Positions 1 through 6,766 of a stretch of DNA of 14,084 nucleotides are shown here, piece by piece. Each line of letters begins with the position of its first letter. Position 1 is the first letter of the stretch. This DNA is from Candidatus Kerfeldbacteria bacterium. GTDB lineage: Bacteria > Patescibacteriota > Patescibacteriia > SBBC01. The notes beneath the pieces were generated by a model. That model did not search any database. It saw nothing but the letters and a program-made list of their open reading frames with translations, and was not told where the DNA came from. Position numbers and translations under genes: made by a program. Location: the NCBI GenBank assembly GCA_903854795.1, contig CAINXF010000085.1, positions 1 through 14,084 of the forward strand, given 5' to 3'.

Positions 1-5
1 CTCAT
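1..5 (-). CDS. Start codon of the gene after sufB (5 nt visible; probably sufD)
   Basis: The sufB TGA (complement of 2-4) overlaps an ATG (complement of 3-5), giving the same ATGA junction used elsewhere in this operon. A GGAAGGGAG purine run lies just upstream on the minus strand and would serve as its ribosome binding site. In known suf operons sufB is usually followed by sufD, so that is the guess. Nothing of the coding sequence beyond the first codon is visible. Confidence 0.4.
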
Positions 6-1414
6 CCCACGCTCCCTTCCATTTCCATATTGATAAGACGGTTCAGTTCGACCGCGTACTCGAGCGGCAACTGCTTCACGACCGGCTCGATGAACCCATT
101 CACCATCATGGCGCTTGCTTCGACTTCGGTCAAACCGCGCGAGCGAAGGTAGAACAACTGCTCGTCGCCGATGCGGCTCACGGTCGCCTCGTGCCCGACC
201 GTCACGTGCCGCTCGCGGATTCGCATCGTCGGGTACGTGTCCGATCGGCTCTTCGGATCGAGGATGAGCGCATCACAGCGTACTGTCGATCTCGCGTCGC
301 GCGCACCCTTCGCGATGTGGAGCAACCCGCGGTACGACGTCCGGCCGCCGCCCTTCGCGATGGACTTCGACGTGATGAGTGATGTCGTTTCCGGTGCCGT
401 ATGGATCGCCTTACCGCCGGCGTCCTGGTACTGGCCCTCGCCGGCGAACGCGAGCGACAGTACCTCGCCGTGCGCCTTCCGTCCCACGAGGTACACGCTC
501 GGGTACTTCATCGTGACCTTCGAACCGAGATTGCCGTCGATCCACTCCATGTTCCCCTCCTCCTCGACGCGGGCACGCTTCGTCACGAGGTTGTATACGT
601 CCTTCGACCAGTTCTGGATCGTCGTATATCTGACGTGTGCACCTTTCTTAACAAAAATCTCCACCACGGCGGCATGCAAACTGTCCGCCGCGTACACCGG
701 TGCCGTGCAGCCTTCGACGTAGTGGACCGAACTTCCCTCCTCCGCGACGATGAGCGTCCGCTCGAACTGTCCCATGCGCTTCGCATTGATCCGGAAATAC
801 GCCTGGACCGGCATCGTCACGTGCACGCCTTTCGGCACGTACACGAACGAACCGCCCGACCATACGGCGGAATTGAGCGCCGCGAACGTGTTGTCGTGCG
901 ACGGAACGAGTTTGCCGAAATATTGCTTTACGATATCGGGATGCTCACGGAGCCCTGCGTCCATGTCCATGAACAGCACACCCTGCGCTGAGAGCGCCTT
1001 CCGGATGCTCGAGTAAATGACCTCGGAATCGTACTGTGCGCCGACCCCGGCAAGGTACTTCCGCTCTGCCTGCGGGATGCCAAGCCGCTCGAACGTCCGC
1101 TTCATGTCCGCTGGCACATCGCTCCACTTCTTCCCCTGCGTTACGACCGGCTTCAGATAGTACGTAAGGTCGTCGAACCTGATGCCGGACAAGTCCGCGC
1201 CCCAGGTCGGCAGCCGCTTCTTAAGGAACATTGCGTGTGCCTGGAGTCGGTACGCGGTCATCCATGCCGGCTCGTGCTTCATCGACGAAATCGACCGCAC
1301 GGTGTCCACGGAAAGGCCGCGTGGCGTCTGATACACCGGCGCCACATCATCATGGAACCCGAATCGATACCCCGAAAGACGTTGCGCGATCTTGTAGTGC
1401 GTCGACGTCGCCAT
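2..1414 (-). CDS. sufB: Fe-S cluster assembly scaffold protein SufB
   Basis: This 470-residue protein is the scaffold subunit of the cytosolic SUF iron-sulfur assembly machine; SufB works with SufC (ATPase) and SufD, and nascent clusters form at the SufB/SufD interface. The family core runs to the end, including GSFVYVPKGV (188-197), VEGCTAP (233-239), the NMEWIDGNLGS stretch (288-298), RGLLHIAKGA (362-371) and STVRCDALIL (376-385). Cys236 and Cys380 are the only cysteines and match by context E. coli C254 and C405, the latter essential for assembly. The length fits the family (about 460-495). The ATG at 1414 lies 3 nt after the stop of the VOC gene and lacks a clear Shine-Dalgarno, which suggests translational coupling. 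The 3' end shares ATGA with the next gene. No sufS or sufU is present in the window. Confidence 0.97.
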   Translation of the reverse strand: MATSTHYKIAQRLSGYRFGFHDDVAPVYQTPRGLSVDTVRSISSMKHEPAWMTAYRLQAHAMFLKKRLPTWGADLSGIRFDDLTYYLKPVVTQGKKWSDVPADMKRTFERLGIPQAERKYLAGVGAQYDSEVIYSSIRKALSAQGVLFMDMDAGLREHPDIVKQYFGKLVPSHDNTFAALNSAVWSGGSFVYVPKGVHVTMPVQAYFRINAKRMGQFERTLIVAEEGSSVHYVEGCTAPVYAADSLHAAVVEIFVKKGAHVRYTTIQNWSKDVYNLVTKRARVEEEGNMEWIDGNLGSKVTMKYPSVYLVGRKAHGEVLSLAFAGEGQYQDAGGKAIHTAPETTSLITSKSIAKGGGRTSYRGLLHIAKGARDARSTVRCDALILDPKSRSDTYPTMRIRERHVTVGHEATVSRIGDEQLFYLRSRGLTEVEASAMMVNGFIEPVVKQLPLEYAVELNRLINMEMEGSVG

Positions 1415-1417
1415 CGA

Positions 1418-1789
1418 TTATTTCGGTTCCACCAATTCGACCGGGAATCCCGAGGGATCGGCGATGAACGCAAAACGCGCGACCGCCACGCCATCGGTGA
1501 TCGGACGAAGGATGCGGGCACCCTGTGTGGCCAACGTGTTCAACGTCGCTGGAAGGTCATCGACGGTCACGGCAACGTGCAACGTTTCCGGATTTGAAGG
1601 GGCCGTGAATTCTTGCGTCGACGGGTGTGACACCAGCTCAAGGACGAAATCTCCATCGTGCGCCATCTGCACGAATCCGAACTGCTCTTCGGGCTTTTCA
1701 TATTCCTTCAGCACCGAGAATCCCAACGTCTCATAGAACCGTTTTGACTTTTCAAGGTCGTGTGCGGGAATGGCAAAATGATATTTCAT
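1418..1789 (-). CDS. VOC-superfamily (glyoxalase I-like) metalloprotein inside the suf operon
   Basis: This 123-residue protein has two beta-alpha-beta-beta-beta modules of the vicinal oxygen chelate fold. The first opens with YHFAIPAHDLEKSKRFYETLGF (3-24) and the second with LHVAVTVDDL (70-79), ending DPSGFPVELVEP (111-122). All four positions that bind the metal in glyoxalase I-type members appear to be present: His4, Glu51, His71 and Glu118. An active metal-dependent isomerase or lyase is therefore plausible, but the substrate cannot be read from sequence; methylglyoxal detoxification is one option. Its ATG overlaps the sufC stop (ATGA, 1786-1789), and AAGGAG 5-6 nt upstream is a strong ribosome binding site lying inside the sufC 3' end. 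It sits between sufC and sufB, which is not part of the textbook suf gene order. Confidence 0.9.
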   Translation of the reverse strand: MKYHFAIPAHDLEKSKRFYETLGFSVLKEYEKPEEQFGFVQMAHDGDFVLELVSHPSTQEFTAPSNPETLHVAVTVDDLPATLNTLATQGARILRPITDGVAVARFAFIADPSGFPVELVEPK

Positions 1790-2595
1790 AATCGCTCCTT
1801 CGATAGATAAGAATAATATCCACGTCGTTCGATTGACATCGCGAGCTTCCGGTCGCCGGACGCCACAATCCTGCCACCGACCATCACATGCACGACGTCC
1901 GGCTGCAGGTACTTCAGGATGCGCTGGTAGTGTGTGATGACGAGCATGCCCGTACGCTTCGAACGGAGCGCCGTGATCTCGCGCGCCACCGTCCGCATCG
2001 CATCGACATCGAGACCGGAATCGGTCTCGTCGAGGATCGCCATCGATGGCTCGAGCACCGACATCTGCAGTATTTCCGCACGCTTCTTCTCGCCACCGGA
2101 AAATCCCTCGTTAAGGTTCCGCGCGAGCGCGGTATAAGCGAGTCCCAACGTCGCCGCCTTGCCTGCCACCATCATATCGAACGCCGCAACCGAAATTGGT
2201 CTCTTCGGCAACTTCACGGATTCGTACGCGTCCCGTAGGAACACACCGAACGGCACTCCGGGCGCTTCGACCGGGTGTTGAAACGACAAAAACATGCCCA
2301 GTTTCGCACGCGCTTCCGGTGCCAGCTTCAATACGTTCTTTCCTTGATACATGACGCTTCCTTTCATCACCGTATACGCCGGGTGACCCATGAGCGTCAT
2401 CGCGAGCGTGCTCTTGCCAGACCCATTCGGACCCATGAGCACGTGCACCTCGCCTCTCTTGATGGTCAAAGTCACACCCTTGAGAATCTCTCCCCCTGTC
2501 CGAGGGGGAGTGCCCCAAGCATCATCGAGGGGCGAGGGGGTGGAAGCATCCTTGGCGACACTGACGTAAAGGTTCTTGATGACTAAATCATTCAT
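1786..2595 (-). CDS. sufC: Fe-S cluster assembly ATPase SufC
   Basis: SufC is the soluble ABC-type ATPase that drives conformational change of SufBD during cluster assembly. The 269-residue protein shows Walker A GPNGSGKST (55-63), Q-loop Gln106, signature FSGGEKKR (165-172), Walker B MAILDE (185-190) with the SufC-type DETDSGLD (189-196), and H-loop His222 in ITHYQRIL. The remainder follows E. coli SufC closely. The difference is a 21-residue segment rich in Pro, Asp, Thr and Gly (16-36), inserted in the loop between the first two strands; it accounts for the excess over the 248-residue E. coli protein and is encoded by inverted repeats (separate entry). The start ATG at 2595 overlaps the stop of the upstream 39-codon ORF (ATGA), and the stop overlaps the VOC start (ATGA). 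Confidence 0.96.
   Translation of the reverse strand: MNDLVIKNLYVSVAKDASTPSPLDDAWGTPPRTGGEILKGVTLTIKRGEVHVLMGPNGSGKSTLAMTLMGHPAYTVMKGSVMYQGKNVLKLAPEARAKLGMFLSFQHPVEAPGVPFGVFLRDAYESVKLPKRPISVAAFDMMVAGKAATLGLAYTALARNLNEGFSGGEKKRAEILQMSVLEPSMAILDETDSGLDVDAMRTVAREITALRSKRTGMLVITHYQRILKYLQPDVVHVMVGGRIVASGDRKLAMSIERRGYYSYLSKERL
2488..2550 (-). repeat. In-frame inverted-repeat insert within sufC
   Basis: This 63-nt segment encodes SufC residues 16-36, absent from E. coli SufC. It holds a perfect 8-bp hairpin (arms 2490-2497 and 2503-2510, loop 2498-2502) and a second 5-bp hairpin (2512-2516 with 2529-2533), both very GC-rich. Its length is a multiple of three and it carries no stop codon. It resembles in style the palindromic elements that insert in-frame into genes, known best as Rickettsia palindromic elements. 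Whether it belongs to a dispersed family in this genome cannot be judged from one copy. Confidence 0.6.
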
Positions 2596-2711
2596 GCGCC
2601 AAAACTCTTTTCAATAATCTTACGGGTATTGCGCGAAATCACCGTCGAGGGATTACGCCGTCGTTTCTGTCCGATCTTATGCCGCTTCATGATCGGCTGC
2701 CTGATGCTCAT
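2592..2711 (-). CDS. 39-residue basic microprotein (unknown function)
   Basis: A short ORF fills the space between the peroxiredoxin gene and sufC exactly. Its ATG (complement of 2709-2711) overlaps the peroxiredoxin TGA, and its TGA (complement of 2592-2594) overlaps the sufC ATG, so both junctions are ATGA. The product begins MSIRQPIMKRHKIGQKRRR and ends IEKSFGA. It has 12 Lys/Arg and a single acidic residue (Glu34), no cysteines and no membrane segment. A second Met at residue 8 is an alternative start. No family was recognised; strong basicity would suit binding to RNA, ribosomes or acidic proteins, but that is speculation. The site upstream of the first ATG has no clear Shine-Dalgarno, so coupling to peroxiredoxin translation would be needed. 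It could also be a coincidental ORF or a remnant. Confidence 0.55.
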   Translation of the reverse strand: MSIRQPIMKRHKIGQKRRRNPSTVISRNTRKIIEKSFGA

Positions 2712-3163
2712 ACGAGCGCGTCGATCGCCGCTAGTATCTCCGCATCCGGTGGAAGTCCGCGCTTCACGTACCGGATGATACCTTGCTTATCGACAAGCAC
2801 GACGCTGCGCATGATGATGCCCTTGCCGAAAAACTTCTTAATCGCGCCATACTGCGCCGAGACCTTCATATCCGTATCAATAAGAAGCGGCGTCGTGAGC
2901 TTATGCTTCTCGACGAACTTCGTGTGTGACGCGGTGCCAGCATGGTTCACACCGAACACGGCAACACCGCGCTCCTTGAACGCCTGCTGATCGTCACGAA
3001 TCGCACAGAGCTGCTTCGTGCATCCCGGCGTATCATCACCCGGATAGAAGATGAGGAGCACCGACTGCGTGCCGCGGAATGTCGCGAGTGACGTCTCGTT
3101 CCCCTGCTGATCATCGAGCGTGAAGTCGGGAGCGTTGTCGCCGACGGAAATGGTGGTGGTCAT
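2708..3163 (-). CDS. bcp: Peroxiredoxin, BCP/PrxQ type
   Basis: This thiol peroxidase reduces H2O2 and organic hydroperoxides in the cytoplasm using thioredoxin-type reductants. With the start at 3163 it is 151 residues, typical for the AhpC/TSA family BCP/PrxQ subgroup. Visible motifs are GDNAPDFTLDDQQG near the N-terminus and FYPGDDTPGCTKQLC, which holds the peroxidatic Cys48 and, five residues later, Cys53. That C-x4-C arrangement is diagnostic of PrxQ enzymes forming an intramolecular disulfide. The start at 3163 (MTTTISVGD) is preferred over an in-frame ATG at 3196 because it overlaps the fur stop as ATGA and matches the usual N-terminus. The gene lies between fur and the suf genes, which fits a peroxide/iron stress operon. 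Confidence 0.95.
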   Translation of the reverse strand: MTTTISVGDNAPDFTLDDQQGNETSLATFRGTQSVLLIFYPGDDTPGCTKQLCAIRDDQQAFKERGVAVFGVNHAGTASHTKFVEKHKLTTPLLIDTDMKVSAQYGAIKKFFGKGIIMRSVVLVDKQGIIRYVKRGLPPDAEILAAIDALV

Positions 3164-3555
3164 AGTCGTTTCAATCGTTTCGTGCAAGCGGTGCACAGTC
3201 CGGATGCCGTGAGCCGCGAGGTCATGATCGTCTGCGGCCCGAACATCTTACGTTGGACGTAATCGTCCAGGGTTTTACTGTTAAGTCTACGTACGTTCTT
3301 ACACCGCTGGCAGCGAAATAGTGCTTCGTGATACGCATGCCCGACGTACTGACGCCGCCCATCATCACCGTCGACCATGAACAACTCACCCCGACTACAG
3401 AGCGAGTCGAGATTACGGTACACGGTCGCCGCACCGATACGCGGCATGACCTTACGCACGACCGCGAGCACCTGCCGCGCGGTTAACAACCCCTTCTCGG
3501 CCTTTACCGCGAAAAGGATGCGCTGACGCTGGGACGTATGACGTAAGGTGATCAT
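3160..3555 (-). CDS. fur: Fur/PerR-family metalloregulator
   Basis: This 131-residue protein is a ferric-uptake-family repressor: an N-terminal winged helix with recognition helix RIGAATVYRNLDSL (39-52), then a dimerisation domain. The structural zinc site is intact as two CxxC pairs, Cys82/Cys85 and Cys121/Cys124. The His-rich regulatory metal motif normally just before the first CxxC is changed: HAYHEALFRC has His73 and His76 but not the H-H-x-H-x-x-C spacing of E. coli Fur, so iron, zinc or peroxide specificity cannot be assigned. It is the first gene of the operon and overlaps the peroxiredoxin start by ATGA. A Fur-box-like palindrome sits 2 nt before the ATG, pointing to autoregulation. 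The only Shine-Dalgarno-like AAGGA directly abuts the ATG, an unusual spacing; translation may depend on a very short leader. Confidence 0.93.
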   Translation of the reverse strand: MITLRHTSQRQRILFAVKAEKGLLTARQVLAVVRKVMPRIGAATVYRNLDSLCSRGELFMVDGDDGRRQYVGHAYHEALFRCQRCKNVRRLNSKTLDDYVQRKMFGPQTIMTSRLTASGLCTACTKRLKRL

Positions 3556-3557
3556 TC

Positions 3558-3582
3558 CTTATTGAGAATGAGTATCAATAAG
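3558..3582 (-). promoter_or_regulatory. Fur-box-like operator at the start of the fur-suf operon
   Basis: A 25-bp inverted repeat with perfect 8-bp arms (3558-3565 and 3575-3582) has at its centre TGAGAATGAGTATCA (3563-3577). This matches 12 of the 14 specified positions of the 7-1-7 Fur consensus TGATAATnATTATCA, with one mismatch per half-site. It lies between the predicted -10 element (3586-3591) and the fur ATG, over the predicted transcription start, where bound Fur would block initiation. Confidence 0.75.
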
Positions 3583-3585
3583 AGG

Positions 3586-3614
3586 ATCGTACTCCCCTTC
3601 CCGACCGAGGTCAA
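3586..3614 (-). promoter_or_regulatory. Sigma-70-type promoter of the fur-prx-suf operon
   Basis: On the minus strand, TTGACC (complement of 3609-3614) and TACGAT (complement of 3586-3591) are separated by exactly 17 bp. Transcription would start near 3579, giving a leader of about 25 nt that consists almost entirely of the Fur-box-like palindrome. No other promoter was found at the junctions within the operon, in keeping with a single transcript. Confidence 0.6.
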
Positions 3615-3829
3615 CGCGTCACCTCATAGTTCCCTTTCGCATTGTACATTGGCGGAGCATGAGGGCGAGTCAGTCACATTATCATAACAACATAACCTGA
3701 ACGTGGTATTTTATTTCATTTACAGACAATGTGAGTTTTCCCATGAGCAACATTCTGTACGTTTCTCCACCAAACTCATAGATTCTATTGTTACGCTCGA
3801 TTCGACACATGTACCGACCTTGATCATCC
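3615..3829. other. Intergenic spacer between divergent fur and beta-helix genes
   Basis: AT-richer spacer between the fur promoter and the beta-helix gene. Short ORFs overlapping it look like shadows and have no recognisable motif. No RNA gene, hairpin terminator or convincing operator was seen here apart from the promoter elements listed on either side. Confidence 0.5.
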
Positions 3830-3856
3830 TTGTCATGCGTGTGCACAGCGTGTAAT
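3830..3856 (+). promoter_or_regulatory. Possible promoter of the beta-helix gene
   Basis: TTGTCA (3830-3835) and TGTAAT (3851-3856) each match 5 of 6 consensus bases, but the 15-bp spacer is shorter than ideal. The leader would be only about 10 nt, leaving a weak AAGAGA ribosome binding site before the ATG at 3873. Confidence 0.3.
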
Positions 3857-3872
3857 CTTGTAAGAGAACATC

Positions 3873-5495
3873 ATGAACCACCTGCGCAAACAACACCAAC
3901 TCTCTCGACATCTCAAGTACGCATCCATCGTTATCGTAGGAGTGATTATTGTAGCTGCCGCGTCATCGCACCATACGGTCGCACGCGCAGCAACCGGCCT
4001 CTCCTCTTGCCGCACCATCACTGCAAGCGGCAGCTACGTCATGTCTACCAATATCATCTCGACGAATCCGACCGATGGCGCGTGCTTCATCATCAAGGCG
4101 AGCAACGTCACGCTCGACGGCAACGGCAAGCGCATCACCGTCACGAACGGTTACGCGGTCGACGTGCCGGACCTCGCACAAACGCCGAGCAATTGGCACA
4201 ACGTCACCATCCAGAACCTCGTGTCGAACGAAGGCGTCAGAGCGTTCGGCAACGGTGTCAACCATGTCACGTTTGATCACCTCACGGTGTCAGGTATCGA
4301 GGTGCTCGGTGCCGATGACGTCACCATCACTAATAACATAGTCGGCAACGGCGGCATCCAGATCAACGACGGCGACCGTGAAGGTTGGCATCCCTACCGA
4401 CCGGTGGTGGAAAAGAACACGGTCACCGGCGGGTCGACCAACGTAAAAATCCTGTTTGAAATCGTAGGTGGAGGCGCACATCCTTGCGCGAACATCGGCG
4501 CGACCGTCGACCACAACGTGATTTCCGATTCCCGCAACGACGATCCGCCACCAGAAGCAACGGCGGCTGTCCGTATCCGCTGCGCGACGCACACCACGTT
4601 CACGAACAACACGGTCAGGTCGACCGGTACCACGCTCGGACTGTACCTCCGCGATGAGTCGGACGATGGCGTGTACCGCAACAACGTGTTCTGGTCGCAC
4701 AGCCAGCCCGCGCTCCACATCGCCTCAGGCAACGCCGACAAAACCCTACCGTCACGTAACGTCTTCGAAACGGACACGTTCCAGACCGACGCCGCCCACG
4801 CGACCTACTTGTTCGGTCTTGGCTCGGGCAACCGATTCACCGATGATGTCATCTGGTCATCGGGCGAAGGATTCCTCGGATGGTTCGGCGGCAACGGCGG
4901 CAATACCTTCAATCATGTGACATTCTACGCTGCCGGATCCTCCACGAGGAGCTTCAATCTCTCGCGCGATGTAAGCGCCGCGGTGCCGCCCTCTGATACG
5001 TTCACGAATGATATCTTCTCGTACCAAACCGCGGATCCAATCTTTGGCCTGGACAACTGGCAAAAGAGCCAATGGTCAGGCGACTACAACTTGTTCAATA
5101 ATAGAGTGGGTACGGTCACCTTCGGATTCTATGGAAGTTCGTTGGCCGCATGGCAGGCGACCGCTCCCACCAGTGACACACACTCAATAGAAACAGCTCC
5201 GTTGCTAAATGATCCAACCAGCGGCGATTTCACGCTGAAATATAATTCGCCGGCACGTAGCGCCGGATCGGATGGCACCGACATCGGCGCACGGACGTTC
5301 GCGACCGGCGCTCCTTGGTGTACGGAACAGTGGTCCTGCGGCAATTGGTCCACCTGCTATGCAGGTCGACAGTCAAGGACCTGCACCGACCAACACGCAT
5401 GCAGCACGACGGTGTCGCGACCATCGCTCTCGCAGACATGCGTGATGAATGACATTGCGCCGCCAAACGCGATAGGTGATCTCTCCGTCAGGTAG
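3873..5495 (+). CDS. Secreted right-handed beta-helix repeat protein with C-terminal TSP1-like cysteine motif
   Basis: This 540-residue exported protein starts with a basic segment and hydrophobic helix LKYASIVIVGVIIVAAA (14-30), followed by ARA-AT, a likely signal peptidase site near residue 39. Residues about 45-470 contain repeated beta-helix rungs with Asn/Thr/Val-rich periodicity such as KASNVTLDGNGKRI, NVTIQNL, HVTFDHLTV, DVTITNNIV and HTTFTNNTV, typical of parallel beta-helix (NosD/pectate-lyase-like) proteins. Some members cleave or bind polysaccharide, but no catalytic site is evident, so a surface or adhesive role is equally likely. Residues about 482-523 form a Trp/Cys-rich motif (WCTEQWSCGNWSTC, then SRTC) resembling thrombospondin type 1 repeats. 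The end, APPNAIGDLSVR, looks like the opening of a fibronectin III-type domain that is not completed. A minus-strand gene converges 46 nt downstream. Confidence 0.85.
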   Translation: MNHLRKQHQLSRHLKYASIVIVGVIIVAAASSHHTVARAATGLSSCRTITASGSYVMSTNIISTNPTDGACFIIKASNVTLDGNGKRITVTNGYAVDVPDLAQTPSNWHNVTIQNLVSNEGVRAFGNGVNHVTFDHLTVSGIEVLGADDVTITNNIVGNGGIQINDGDREGWHPYRPVVEKNTVTGGSTNVKILFEIVGGGAHPCANIGATVDHNVISDSRNDDPPPEATAAVRIRCATHTTFTNNTVRSTGTTLGLYLRDESDDGVYRNNVFWSHSQPALHIASGNADKTLPSRNVFETDTFQTDAAHATYLFGLGSGNRFTDDVIWSSGEGFLGWFGGNGGNTFNHVTFYAAGSSTRSFNLSRDVSAAVPPSDTFTNDIFSYQTADPIFGLDNWQKSQWSGDYNLFNNRVGTVTFGFYGSSLAAWQATAPTSDTHSIETAPLLNDPTSGDFTLKYNSPARSAGSDGTDIGARTFATGAPWCTEQWSCGNWSTCYAGRQSRTCTDQHACSTTVSRPSLSQTCVMNDIAPPNAIGDLSVR

Positions 5496-5541
5496 TCATT
5501 GCAGCACAAATCAGCGCGACCACTGACGGTGGAAGTGCGTA

Positions 5542-5961
5542 TTATTTTTTTCCGCCAAACGATGCACCCGATACTGGCGAGCTCAACGCCGGAGCATATA
5601 CGGTCACGAGATTGAAGTCGGACAACGCCACGGTATTTGGAATGGTCAGATCAACGGTTGCATGATCGTAGGTTGTTGCGGAAATATCGGAAAGTACTTT
5701 GATGAGCTTATCACCGCGCTGGAGCCGAATGTCAGTGGTAAGTCCTTCACCATGGAACGTGAAATCGTTCAACCGTACCGTGTGTGCGTCGACCACGGTC
5801 ACGGAGCCGGAAATGTCCCATCGAGGATACTCCTGGAACGTCGCCGTACTGCCGACCGCCGGCGACGGGAACTGATCATCACGTTCCAAACGACATCCCG
5901 CGCCGGCCAAGAGCATCGACGTAACTACCACAGCGGCAATGACGCGGATACTATGAGCCAT
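5542..5961 (-). CDS. DM13-like domain exported protein, probable lipoprotein
   Basis: With the start at 5961 the product is 139 residues. A signal sequence (MAHSIRVIAAVVVTSMLLAG) leads to Cys23 in LAGAGC, an imperfect lipobox (Gly rather than Leu at -3), so a lipid anchor is likely but not certain. Residues about 48-135 resemble the DM13 domain: WDISGSVTVVDAHTVRLNDFTF and, later, TVALSDFNLVTVYAPALSSPVSGASF match its G-x-V, L-x-D-F and D-x-x-x-V pattern. The cysteine common in eukaryotic DM13 domains is missing. DM13 has been suggested to have a redox role, but bacterial functions are unclear. The ATG overlaps the C39-like peptidase gene by 11 nt; a GTG at 6024 would add 21 hydrophilic residues before the signal peptide and is less likely. 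Confidence 0.8.
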   Translation of the reverse strand: MAHSIRVIAAVVVTSMLLAGAGCRLERDDQFPSPAVGSTATFQEYPRWDISGSVTVVDAHTVRLNDFTFHGEGLTTDIRLQRGDKLIKVLSDISATTYDHATVDLTIPNTVALSDFNLVTVYAPALSSPVSGASFGGKK

Positions 5962-6766
5962 GAGCGATGATGATGACCTTCTGTCCGGTCGCCGATCCGT
6001 TCCCTGGTTTCGTTCGGTCGCCACCCGGCACCCAGTCGTGCATGGCGTTCATGATGACCGACTGTTCGTACACATAGTCCGCACCCTTCCGCGTCCCGGG
6101 ATCGTTCGTGATGAACTTCCCATCTTCCGTGTAACCCTTGATCACAAGATTATGGTACACCGGACCGGGCTGCCGGAAATTCGGATTACCGAGTAAACGT
6201 CCGTCGGTCGGAACGATGACCGGATTACCGGACGCCACGGCCTGCTTGATCGTGGTGATGGTCGGATTCTCAACAAGATCGAACGAGAGCTGGTACATGC
6301 CCGTAAGGATCGATGCGGTCTCTGACGCGGTGGTGTCATAGTAGTACCCAAGATTCGCGAGTTCCCATATTTTAATCTGTTGCAACCCCGCCTCGGCATC
6401 GGCCTTATCCTTGATGGTGCGGTCCTGCCAGTACCGGCCTACCATGAACACGGCCGCTTCCTCGCAGAATTCCTCGTGGTCCTGGTCCCAGTTCGCATCA
6501 GGCGCTTGCGACGTGAACGCGATGTTGAGGTTATATTCCTTTGGCAATGGTGTTACCGCATTGTTCATGTTGACGGCACCGTTCGTGTTCGAATTGACGC
6601 CCACGTTCCTTGCTGCGACATCATGGTTGACCGCGACGGGCAAATTCTCCCGTGCGGAAAAAAAACGGTTCTTTATCGCGGACCGATGGACATATCCGTA
6701 CCAGCCACCACCCACGACCGCCAGGAGGCAGCACCACGTGATCACGTTGTTCGTGCGTGAGTTCAT
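5951..6766 (-). CDS. C39-like membrane-anchored cysteine peptidase
   Basis: This 271-residue protein has an N-terminal hydrophobic helix (about 8-26), an Asn-rich linker (about 45-72) and a papain-like peptidase_C39_2 domain (about 80-265). The catalytic pattern is visible: Gln87 in FTSQAP for the oxyanion hole, Cys101 in EEFCEEAA, His205 in VYHNLVIKGY, and Asn221/Asp222 in ITNDPGT. Such proteins are predicted to cleave peptides outside the membrane; unlike bacteriocin exporters, no ABC transporter is fused or adjacent. The ATG at 6766 overlaps the ZIP transporter stop (ATGA), and its 3' end overlaps the DM13-like lipoprotein gene, so the three are one operon. The substrate is unknown; the neighbouring lipoprotein or surface proteins are candidates by context only. 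Confidence 0.87.
   Translation of the reverse strand: MNSRTNNVITWCCLLAVVGGGWYGYVHRSAIKNRFFSARENLPVAVNHDVAARNVGVNSNTNGAVNMNNAVTPLPKEYNLNIAFTSQAPDANWDQDHEEFCEEAAVFMVGRYWQDRTIKDKADAEAGLQQIKIWELANLGYYYDTTASETASILTGMYQLSFDLVENPTITTIKQAVASGNPVIVPTDGRLLGNPNFRQPGPVYHNLVIKGYTEDGKFITNDPGTRKGADYVYEQSVIMNAMHDWVPGGDRTKPGNGSATGQKVIIIAHGS

Noticed and set aside
401..991. Long plus-strand ORF opposite sufB
   Set aside because: Shadow of the sufB codons; Arg/His/Val-rich with no family features.
3720..3911. 63-codon minus-strand ORF upstream of the beta-helix gene
   Set aside because: Overlaps the start of a clear gene on the other strand and shows no motif or ribosome binding site.
5485..5529. CCGTCAG/CTGACGG inverted repeat as a terminator between convergent genes
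   Set aside because: The 31-nt loop is long and no T-run follows on either strand.
5490..5660. Other-frame continuation of the beta-helix protein past its stop
   Set aside because: It lies antisense to the convincing DM13-like gene and does not resemble an FN3 domain.
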